The notes under the pieces are model-generated. The model was not told the origin of the DNA, searched no databases, and worked only from the letters and a program-made list of their open reading frames with translations. Below, piece after piece: positions 1 through 5,464 of a DNA stretch of 5,464 nucleotides. A program made the translations under genes and the position numbers. Every line of letters begins with the position of its first letter. Within the stretch, counting starts at the first letter, position 1. Origin of the DNA: Leptolyngbyaceae cyanobacterium SM1_3_5 (GTDB taxonomy: Bacteria; Cyanobacteriota; Cyanobacteriia; Elainellales; Elainellaceae). The DNA is taken from the NCBI GenBank assembly GCA_012031475.1, contig JAAUTJ010000384.1, positions 1 to 5,464 on the forward strand. The letters run 5' to 3'.

Positions 1-1
1 A

Positions 2-202
2 GCCATTGGAGACGATCAGTCTGCCCTCGACACCGCTCGATCTGCTGCCTCACTGTGGCGGTCACGGGCATTAGCGCTACAGCCTTCAACGCTAACCAGT
101 GCTTTCCCAAATCAGAAGGCACTGGTTTTTGGCTGGAATGGGCGAGCGCCGTGTTTAACCCAACAGCACTTTTTTAGAGATAATTCTGTCTTGCGAGGTT
201 GA
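2..202 (+). CDS. C-terminal end of an unidentified protein (partial, low confidence)
   Basis: One plus-strand frame stays open from the left edge to a TGA at 200-202, giving 66 residues that end in FFRDNSVLRG. I do not recognise the family. No membrane segment, signal or known motif is visible. The other two plus frames stop at 72-74 and about 178-180, so this frame is the longest but not decisively better. The frame ending at 74 contains LDLLPHCGGHG, which also looks protein-like, so a frameshift inside this tail cannot be excluded, given similar lesions further on. If the frame is right, the gene ends 51 bp before galT on the same strand and could be the preceding operon member. Confidence 0.3.
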   Translation, partial: AIGDDQSALDTARSAASLWRSRALALQPSTLTSAFPNQKALVFGWNGRAPCLTQQHFFRDNSVLRG

Positions 203-253
203 TTGATCGACTCAAACCCGCCAAGCTCAAGATACACATTCTCAACCTTCGGA

Positions 254-1342
254 ATGTATTTTCAAAAGCTGCTTAAACCGGATGGTCGATCGCTGACGCT
301 CTACAGTCGGTTGCCCATTCCCGATGGAATCGTTGCTACCAGTCCCAGCAGTGAACCTGTGCAGGCAAATCCGCATTTGCGCTGGCATCCGTTGCGGGGC
401 GAATGGATTGCCTATGCTAGCCATCGGCAGGGACGGACGTTTATGCCGCCGCCGCAGTATAACCCGCTGGCTCCGACGAAAAATCTTGAGTTTCCAACCG
501 AATTGCCGGAGGGAGCGTATGACGTAGCCGTGTTTGAGAATCGCTTTCCTTCGCTCAGCGTTGCCGCGCACAGTCCGCCCGCCCAAATTGTGGAAACGCT
601 TCCCGCCAATGGCGTCTGTGAGGTCGTTGTCTTCACTCAAGATCCGCAAGCTTCGCTGAGTTCGCTGCCGATCGATCGGCTTGAACTGCTGCTGCAAGTC
701 TGGGGCGATCGCACTCAAACTATTAGCCAGAATTCGCAAATTCAGTATGTCTTGCCGTTTGAAAATAAAGGCGTTGAAGTTGGCGTAACGCTGCACCATC
801 CGCACGGGCAAATCTACGCCTATCCGTTTGTGCCTCCGGTTCCCACTCGAATGCTGGCGACTCAGCAGACCTATTACCAACAGCATCAGCACGGACTTTT
901 GCAAGATTTGATTCAGAAAGAGATCGATGACGATCGCCGGATTTTGTATCAGGATGAATGGTCGATCGCCTTTGTCCCCGTTTGCGCCCGCTACCCGTAT
1001 GAAGTTTGGCTCGCTCCAATTCAGCCCTTAACAGGTTTCTCAGATTTGACGGCGCAGCAGCGACACAGTTTAGCAAAAGCTTTAAAGACCGTGACCCTCA
1101 AATTTGACGGCTTGTGGAATCGTCCTTTTCCCTATCTAATGGCCTGGTTTCAAGCACCAACCGATCGTGAACCGCACCCTGAATGGCACTTTCACGCCGA
1201 GTTTTATCCGCCCTACCGCACCCGCGATCGCCTCAAATATCTCGCCGGAACTGAACTCGCAGCCGGAATGTTTGCCAATGATGCTCTGCCCGAAGAAAAG
1301 GCAAAAGAGCTTCAGGCAGTCGCGATCGATCTTATACAGTGA
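254..1342 (+). CDS. galT: Galactose-1-phosphate uridylyltransferase (GalT)
   Basis: Leloir-pathway enzyme: transfers UMP from UDP-glucose to galactose-1-phosphate, yielding UDP-galactose and glucose-1-phosphate in the cytoplasm. The 362-residue product has the family's active-site motif HPHGQ (residues 182-186); by comparison with E. coli GalT, His184 is the nucleophile that carries the uridylyl group. Other matches are the N-terminal RWHPLRGEWIAYASHR (43-58), ENRFPSL (95-101) and the late histidine motif WHFHAEFYPP (311-320). It has only two cysteines (122 and 244) and no CxxC near the N-terminus, so it probably lacks the structural zinc site of the E. coli enzyme. I chose ATG 254 because the conserved KLLKPDGR start follows at once. 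An in-frame TTG at 203, directly after the upstream stop, would add 17 residues that do not look conserved. No strong ribosome site precedes either. The M24-like gene follows after 15 bp. Confidence 0.95.
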   Translation: MYFQKLLKPDGRSLTLYSRLPIPDGIVATSPSSEPVQANPHLRWHPLRGEWIAYASHRQGRTFMPPPQYNPLAPTKNLEFPTELPEGAYDVAVFENRFPSLSVAAHSPPAQIVETLPANGVCEVVVFTQDPQASLSSLPIDRLELLLQVWGDRTQTISQNSQIQYVLPFENKGVEVGVTLHHPHGQIYAYPFVPPVPTRMLATQQTYYQQHQHGLLQDLIQKEIDDDRRILYQDEWSIAFVPVCARYPYEVWLAPIQPLTGFSDLTAQQRHSLAKALKTVTLKFDGLWNRPFPYLMAWFQAPTDREPHPEWHFHAEFYPPYRTRDRLKYLAGTELAAGMFANDALPEEKAKELQAVAIDLIQ

Positions 1343-1357
1343 GCCACTCTTCACATC

Positions 1358-2455
1358 ATGACAACGCTATCAGAAGAAGTCGCTTATAAGCTGGCTCGAA
1401 TGCACGAAGCACTGCATGAAACTGGCGCAACTGCAATTCGTTTGCGTGGCACAGATTGGTTTGCCTGGGCAACGGCAGGTGCATCAAATAGCGTCCTGCT
1501 GGCGGCAGAAACAGGGATTGCTGAGGTTTTTGTCACGTTGGAAACTGCTTGGATTTTGACGGATGAAATCGAAGCTCAACGCTTAATTGATGAGCAGCGA
1601 ATCGATGATTTTCAGCTTCATATAACTCCCTGGGCAGAGGTTGCGAAGCGCGAAGCTTTTGTGCGTGAAGCGTCTAACAAGGGCAAGATTTTGAGCGATC
1701 GTCCAACCCTCAATGAGTCCACTTTGCCAGCAGCGCTGCTCCACCATAAGCGCATTTTGCTGCCAAGCGAAATCGATCGCTACCGTCGAGTTGGACGACT
1801 TGCCAGTGAAGCGATGACCGAGGCGATGTCTCAGGCACAGCCAACTTGGACAGAGTCCGAACTGGCCGGAGCGGGCGCGGCAGCAATGTGGTCGCGTGGA
1901 CTGCATCCGGCTTTAACGCTGGTGGCAGGTGAACGACGCTTGCCGCTCTATCGGCATCCGCTGCCTACTCAAGAGGCGATCGGACGAGTGGCAATGATGG
2001 TGTTTTGTGCGCGAGGGGCGGGCTTATATGCAAATCTCACACGCTTTATTCACTTCGGTTCGCTTTCGTCTGAACAGGGAAAGCTGCATGAACAGGTACG
2101 AGAAATTGAAGCTGTTGCACTTCATCAGTCGCAGCCGGATACACAGTTGAATTCTGTGTATCAATCGATCGCTCAAGCTTATCAGCAGCATGGATTTCCT
2201 CAAGCAATTCGAGAACATCATCAGGGCGGAACAACAGGCTATCTAGCCAGAGAAGTTGTGGCAAATCCAGAGACAAATGATCCGCTAATGTCAGGAATGG
2301 CGATTGCTTGGAATCCCAGTTTACCGGGAGCCAAGATGGAAGATACGTTTGTGCTTCAAGCCGATGGAACTTTAGAGAATCTGACGTTTGATCCGAACTG
2401 GATCAGTGTAAATGTAGAAGGGCACGATCGTCCGATTCCATTAGAACTAGATTAA
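1358..2455 (+). CDS. M24/creatinase-fold protein with degenerate metal site (Xaa-Pro aminopeptidase-like)
   Basis: A 365-residue protein with the two-domain M24 architecture: a creatinase-type N-terminal domain (about 1-130) and a pita-bread domain from LLPSEIDRYRRVGRLASEAM (134-153) onward. Canonical M24 peptidases bind two metals with Asp, Asp, His, Glu and Glu. Here the second Asp position in the xDxTR motif is Asn226 (YANLTRF), there is no Asp at all between 201 and 260, the EPG glutamate region reads AWNPSLPG (317-324), and only the last glutamate (KMED, Glu328) and a histidine pair (HHQGGTTGY, 287-295) remain. RHPLPT (199-204) and HFG (232-234) are also well formed. From memory these motifs mark a widespread M24 subfamily, so the loss looks ancestral. 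Creatinase shows that this fold can work without metal. The substrate is unknown. The gene is 15 bp after galT and 6 bp before galK, suggesting a link to sugar metabolism (inference). Confidence 0.88.
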   Translation: MTTLSEEVAYKLARMHEALHETGATAIRLRGTDWFAWATAGASNSVLLAAETGIAEVFVTLETAWILTDEIEAQRLIDEQRIDDFQLHITPWAEVAKREAFVREASNKGKILSDRPTLNESTLPAALLHHKRILLPSEIDRYRRVGRLASEAMTEAMSQAQPTWTESELAGAGAAAMWSRGLHPALTLVAGERRLPLYRHPLPTQEAIGRVAMMVFCARGAGLYANLTRFIHFGSLSSEQGKLHEQVREIEAVALHQSQPDTQLNSVYQSIAQAYQQHGFPQAIREHHQGGTTGYLAREVVANPETNDPLMSGMAIAWNPSLPGAKMEDTFVLQADGTLENLTFDPNWISVNVEGHDRPIPLELD

Positions 2456-2461
2456 TTGATA

Positions 2462-3520
2462 ATGAATTTTCAGCAAGTATTTAACACGGCTCCTCAAGTC
2501 GAAGCTAGCGCCCCAGGAAGGGTAAACCTACTAGGGGAACACACCGACTACAACGATGGATTTGTATTGCCAACAGCAATTCCGCAGCAGACGATCGCAT
2601 CGCTAGGACTGAGTGCAGACAATCAGCATCACTTTTACTCGCAAGAATTAGCACAACAGGTCAATATTGCCACAACTGACTCGACACCTAAAGGTTTCGC
2701 CAGCTATTTGTTCGGCTGCATTCGCGTTCTAGAAGCCAAACAAATTGTAGTTCCGCCGCTCAATGTTTTTGTCACTTCGACTGTTCCGATCGGCTCTGGG
2801 CTGTCTAGCAGTGCTGCCTTAGAAGTCGCAATGCTGAGAGGATTGCGATCGCTTCTGCAACTCGATCTCGATGACGTTCGGAATTGCCCAACTCGCTCAG
2901 CAGGCTGAACGCCAATATGCCGATGTGCAGTGCGGCATTATGGATCAGATGGCATCGAGCTTAGCAGATACTCATCACCTACTATTCTCGACACGCGATC
3001 GCTCGATCGTCAAATCCTTCCGCTTCCGCCCGAATCCGAAATTTTGGTTATCGACAGCGGCATTCCACGCACTTTAGCAACCAGCGGGTACAATCAGCGG
3101 CGGGCAGAATGTGAAGCTGCCGCTAAGCTGTTAGGCGTTGCAGCGTTGAGAGATGTCACTAATGTATCTGAGATCGCCAATTTACCTGCTCCACTTCAAC
3201 AGCGTACCCGTCACGTCATCACCGAAAACGATCGCGTTCTAACTGCCCGCAACGGCATTGCTGCTAAACAATTTGGCGAACTGATGAACGCTTCTCATGT
3301 CAGCTTGCGCGATGACTACGAAGTGTCGATCGCTGGCCTTGATGCCCTTGTTGCCATTCTCCAGTCGCTCTCCGATGTGTTTGGGGCAAGGCTGACCGGA
3401 GCCGGATTTGGTGGAGCCTGCGTTGCGCTAGTTGCTGAAGGAAAAGCTGAGGCGATCGCTCACCGGGCGATCGCACAATACAGTCAGTTGGGATACTCTG
3501 GGCGCACCTTAGTTCCGTAG
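2462..3520 (+). CDS. galK: Galactokinase (GalK), broken by two compensating frameshifts as read
   Basis: Galactokinase of the GHMP kinase family: galactose + ATP gives galactose-1-phosphate, the substrate of GalT. Once the lesions are corrected the protein is 352 residues, normal for bacterial GalK. Visible motifs are the galactokinase signature GRVNLLGEHTDYN (19-31, with the catalytic-type Arg20), the ATP loop GSGLSSSAA (111-119), CGIMDQ (157-162, catalytic-base Asp161) and the C-terminal GARLTGAGFGG (308-318). As sequenced, an extra base at 2882-2883 shifts the frame, and translation would end at TGA 2906-2908 after 148 residues, before Asp161. The true sequence continues in the next frame (IAQLAQQAERQYADV...) until about 2987, where one missing base restores the first frame (LDTRSLDRQ...). 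ATG 2462 is preferred over the in-frame TTG 2456 because MNFQQVF fits the family. This is either a sequencing error or a recent pseudogene. Confidence 0.9.
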
Positions 3521-3813
3521 GCTAAATGTCAGTCAAGCCACTTTGATCAGCTTGTAAATTGAAGCCTTGTATTGAAAGCTACTCAAAAACTTATTGATAG
3601 TCTTTACTTCTGATAGACCATTCAAGATTGGTTCTTCCATAACCTTAGAAAAATACATCTTGTACAGCGCAATGTGTCAATGCAAACTGAACTAGCAGAA
3701 CGAAAAATGGTGGATACAGAAACACCGCTGAATGTCGATCGCGGCATTGGCACAGCGGAAGAAGGTGCGTGATTTTTTGAAGCGATCGAGACAGCATTAT
3801 CAAATATTAGGCA
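3521..3813. other. Intergenic region between galK and the pentapeptide-repeat gene
   Basis: This 293-bp stretch is more AT-rich than its flanks over 3540-3710 and holds no convincing gene. A 30-codon ORF (3680-3772, beginning MQTELAERKM) has no recognisable motif. The reading frame starting at 3732 overlaps the pentapeptide gene and looks like a shadow. A weak five-base-pair hairpin (CAAGC/GCTTG, around 3534-3554) lies after the galK stop but has no U-run, so I do not call a terminator. The promoter of the pentapeptide gene presumably lies here, but no clean -10/-35 pair stands out. Confidence 0.6.
3569..3582. promoter_or_regulatory. Possible NtcA-type site, GTA-N8-TAC
   Basis: The sequence GTATTGAAAGCTAC matches the GTA-N8-TAC consensus bound by the cyanobacterial nitrogen regulator NtcA. 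It lies 245 bp upstream of the pentapeptide-repeat start. NtcA-activated promoters usually have a TAN3T -10 box about 20-24 bp downstream of the site; I do not see one at that spacing. Six fixed bases occur by chance about once per 4 kb, so this is weak evidence. Confidence 0.15.
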
Positions 3814-4221
3814 ATGGATATCAAAGAATTTTTGCAGCGCTACGCAGTGAACAACTACAATTTCAAAAACTTCGATTTAGCAGGCGCAAGGCTAAGCTAC
3901 ACCAATCTAGCTGGTGCAGATCTTTCCGGTGCAAACTTGAGCAATGCACGATTGAATGGTGCTAATTTGCAGCGAGCAAATCTTCGTGGAGCAGATTTAC
4001 GTGGAGCAGATTTGTGTGATGCCAACCTCAGCGAGAGTAATCTTGCTGATGCTAATTTGAAAGGCTCTATTTTATTACGAGCAAATCTCATAAATGCCAA
4101 GCTATCGGGCGCAAATCTGCAATGGGCATCTCTGACGAATGTGACACCAATCGATCTTGATTTGAGTGAGGCGATCGTGAAGCGAACGGTTATACCGAGA
4201 GGCTATGTTTCTTATCCCTGA
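3814..4221 (+). CDS. Pentapeptide-repeat protein
   Basis: A 135-residue protein built from tandem A(D/N)LXX repeats. After a short leader (MDIKEFLQRYAVNN), nineteen consecutive pentapeptides run without a break from residue 15 to 109 (for example ADLSG, ANLSN, ANLQR, ANLRG, ADLRG). The register continues loosely through LDLSE (115-119) before the tail ends in RGYVSYP. Such repeats fold into a right-handed quadrilateral beta-helix with four repeats per turn, so this one would make nearly five turns. The family is very numerous in cyanobacteria and mostly of unknown function; a few distant members mimic DNA and protect gyrase, but nothing here points to that. There is no signal peptide or membrane segment, so it is probably cytoplasmic. 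The leader LQRYA followed by the repeats is a form I recall from cyanobacterial proteins and supports the ATG at 3814. No strong ribosome site is visible. Confidence 0.9.
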   Translation: MDIKEFLQRYAVNNYNFKNFDLAGARLSYTNLAGADLSGANLSNARLNGANLQRANLRGADLRGADLCDANLSESNLADANLKGSILLRANLINAKLSGANLQWASLTNVTPIDLDLSEAIVKRTVIPRGYVSYP

Positions 4222-4326
4222 GAAGCAGTAGCAAAGGGAAAAAATGAAAGCGATCGCCAACCCCAATCCCAAGCCACCAAACTTGCGCGTAGTCGCGCTA
4301 CCGCGTTCTTTTGCCGCAGTTCTTCC
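4222..4326. other. Short non-coding gap between convergent genes
   Basis: These 105 bp lie between the pentapeptide gene (plus strand) and the PAS remnant (minus strand). They include one HIP1 octamer at 4250-4257. On the minus strand, the frame next to that of the PAS remnant is open through this gap (FEEELRQKNAVAR...), but its later part does not look like a PAS domain, so it may be decayed coding sequence or chance. I see no clear terminator for the pentapeptide gene. Confidence 0.5.
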
Positions 4327-4572
4327 TCAAAGCGACTCGGCAGCTTGATTGTTGAGATAGGCAATTTGCCAGTGGCGATCGAACAAGACAAAATCTCCGC
4401 GAATGCTGGTCAACACCTGTTGCAGTTTTGCCTCACTCGTTTCTGCCTGCTGGCGCAAAGCCTGTTCGCGTTGCAGGAGTTGTTCGCGCTCGGCTTCGAC
4501 AGATTTGCGATCGTCAACGGTGAAGCTTCTCGATACAGTCGTAGTGTGATGACAGTCGCCTTGGCAAAACAA
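4327..4572 (-). pseudogene. Remnant of a PAS-domain sensor protein (probably a histidine kinase fragment)
   Basis: An 81-codon minus-strand ORF resembles an internal slice of a multi-PAS sensor kinase. Residues 18-28 (TVDDRKSVEAE) resemble the DITERK-type exit of one PAS domain. Residues 24-50 form a Glu/Gln-rich linker likely to be coiled coil (EREQLLQREQALRQQAE). Residues 47-81 (EAKLQQVL, then FVLFDRHWQIAYLNNQAAESL) match the start of a second PAS domain, which stops after its first strands. There is no ATG start; the frame opens only with a TTG beside the glnN terminator. No kinase core or receiver domain is present. The most likely reading is a decayed or deletion-truncated gene that once extended on both sides. 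A short functional protein is less likely. It lies downstream of glnN on the same strand, separated by a terminator. Confidence 0.6.
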
Positions 4573-4603
4573 AGGGCGATCGCTCCGAAAAAACGATCGC
4601 CCT
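4573..4603 (-). terminator. Rho-independent terminator of glnN
   Basis: A perfect inverted repeat has ten-base arms AGGGCGATCG (4573-4582) and CGATCGCCCT (4594-4603) around an 11-base loop. Read on the minus strand, the hairpin begins 25 bases after the glnN stop codon and is followed by the T-rich run TTGTTTTG. The left arm contains most of a HIP1 octamer (4576-4583). Confidence 0.8.
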
Positions 4604-4627
4604 CTTCAGTTCCAATTTCAAGCAGTG

Positions 4628-5464
4628 CTATTTAATAAACAGCATTTCCTGATACTTGGGCAGCGGCCACAAATCATCAGCAACGTCGCCTTCGATCGCG
4701 TCTGCAAATTCGCGCACCTGATCCATCAGAGGACGGAGCGTTTTGGCGCAATACTGCATATGTTCTTCGATCGAATCGAAGTCGTGTTTGGCGATCGCAT
4801 TGTCGAGCTTGCTAATCGAATCCATCATCTTTTGAGTCAAACCTGCAACCTTTTCAGCGCTTTCTTGCTCAAATGCAATGCCGATTTGCTTCAGATTATT
4901 GATGCTGGCTGCTAGCTCTGACAGATAGCGGAAAGCGGCAGGATAAATCACCGTTTTCGCCATGTTAACCACCAGCTTGGCTTCCATCAAAATTACCTGA
5001 ATGTACTGCTCTGCATACACATCAAAGCGGCTTTCCAGTTCAGAGGCAGACAGCACTCCGGTTTTTTCAAACAGTTCCTCAATGTACTTTTCTTTGAGGA
5101 CGGGCAGCGCGTCGGCAGCGTCGGCAAATTTAACAGCCCGCGCTCCTCAACCGCCATTTTGTGCCACTCTTCGGAGTAGCCGTTGCCGCCAAACACGACC
5201 GCGCTGTGATTTTCCATCACTTCTTTAAGGACGGTGAAAGCGGCAGTTTCCAAGCTTCCTGTTGCCATTTCAGCTTCTAGCTTGTCCGCCATCCAGGTGA
5301 GCGAATCGGTCAGAACCGTGTTCATCGCGACCAAGGGGCCAGAAACCGACTGATTTGATCCGACAGCGCGGAATTCAAAGCGGTTGCCCGTGAAGGCAAA
5401 GGGTGAGGTGCGGTTGCGATCGCCCGGATCTTTCGGGAATTCCGGCAGCGTCAAAACGCCCAAA
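4628..5464 (-). CDS. glnN: Glutamine synthetase type III (GlnN), C-terminal part, one frameshift as read
   Basis: Glutamine synthetase III makes glutamine from glutamate, ammonia and ATP. The family is about 720 residues long; the last 278 or so are here and the gene continues beyond the right edge. The visible part starts in the catalytic core: the stretch GDRNRTSPFAFTGNRFEFRA, then AVGSNQS, is diagnostic of the GSIII nucleotide- and substrate-binding region. It ends with the typical tail DDLWPLPKYQEMLFIK at TAG 4628-4630. The frame reads correctly to ERGLLNLPT, then needs one extra base near 5119 to continue as AADALPVLKEKYIEELF and GVLSASELESRFD. As sequenced, translation would leave the true frame there and end at about 4993. 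Given how well conserved both halves are, a missing base in the sequence is more likely than real decay. In cyanobacteria glnN is typically induced by NtcA under nitrogen starvation; its promoter is outside this window. A hairpin terminator follows the stop. Confidence 0.93.

Larger units (their letters stand above)
705..5423. repeat. Dispersed HIP1 octamers (GCGATCGC), ten copies
   Basis: Perfect copies of the cyanobacterial highly iterated palindrome lie at 705-712, 1224-1231, 2845-2852, 2995-3002, 3452-3459, 3467-3474, 4250-4257, 4576-4583, 4791-4798 and 5416-5423. Many one-mismatch versions (CGATCG cores) also occur. The density is far above chance and is the best taxonomic marker in the window. 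Most copies sit inside coding sequence; two lie only 15 bp apart near the galK end. Confidence 0.9.

Noticed and set aside
203..253. TTG start at 203 giving a 17-residue N-terminal extension of GalT
   Set aside because: It is weakly supported by a GAGG four bases upstream, but the extra residues (IDSNPPSSRYTFSTFG) look non-coding and the family's conserved start is reached at ATG 254.
242..1076. Long minus-strand ORFs opposite galT (242-904, 723-1076)
   Set aside because: They are shadow frames of a clearly coding gene, rich in Arg and His and without family resemblance.
2879..2990. Programmed ribosomal frameshifting in galK
   Set aside because: It would need two opposite shifts 105 bp apart without slippery sequences, and galactokinases are not known to use this.
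3534..3554. Hairpin CAAGC/GCTTG after galK as a terminator
   Set aside because: The five-base stem has an 11-base loop and no following T-run.
3680..3772. 30-codon ORF MQTELAERKM... upstream of the pentapeptide gene
   Set aside because: It has no ribosome site, motif or context. The same frame continues past the TGA with a protein-like stretch (FFEAIETALSNIRQW), but this is too little to call a gene.
3732..3965. 77-residue plus-strand ORF overlapping the pentapeptide gene start
   Set aside because: It overlaps the repeat gene in another frame; its basic sequence lacks any motif and its second half is a shadow of the repeats.
4345..4915. Plus-strand ORFs at 4345-4635 and 4625-4915
   Set aside because: They are antisense to the PAS remnant and glnN, whose minus-strand translations show clear family motifs.
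1..5464. CRISPR arrays, tRNA or rRNA genes, insertion sequences, transposases
   Set aside because: I saw no spaced direct repeats, cloverleaf or T-arm motif, terminal inverted repeats or transposase motifs on either strand.

Overview
The window comes from a cyanobacterium. I infer this from ten perfect copies of the HIP1 octamer GCGATCGC, where chance would give about 0.1, from gene content (a type III glutamine synthetase and a pentapeptide-repeat protein opening with a short Tyr-containing leader), and from weak Shine-Dalgarno sites. I cannot name the genus.

Layout. Positions 1-202 hold the end of an unidentified reading frame. Positions 254-3520 form a tight plus-strand cluster: galT (galactose-1-phosphate uridylyltransferase), an M24/creatinase-fold protein that has lost most metal ligands, and galK (galactokinase). 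The gaps are 15 bp and 6 bp, so co-transcription is likely. GalK phosphorylates galactose and GalT converts the product to UDP-galactose plus glucose-1-phosphate; no galE lies in the window. The M24-like protein has no known role in this pathway, and its place between the two Leloir genes is the most interesting functional question here. Positions 3521-3813 are non-coding as far as I can tell. A plus-strand pentapeptide-repeat gene follows (3814-4221). On the minus strand are a truncated PAS-sensor remnant (4327-4572), a strong hairpin terminator (4573-4603), and the C-terminal part of glnN, which runs off the right edge.

Reading-frame damage. galK carries two compensating single-base lesions (+1 near 2882, -1 near 2987) and glnN carries one (-1 near 5119). 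Outside these points the proteins are perfectly family-like. All three are one-base changes at 1-2 nt runs in otherwise well-conserved genes, so I lean towards sequence errors over true pseudogenes, but the sequence alone cannot settle it.

I did not find a clearly new defence, mobile, CRISPR or RNA system in this window.
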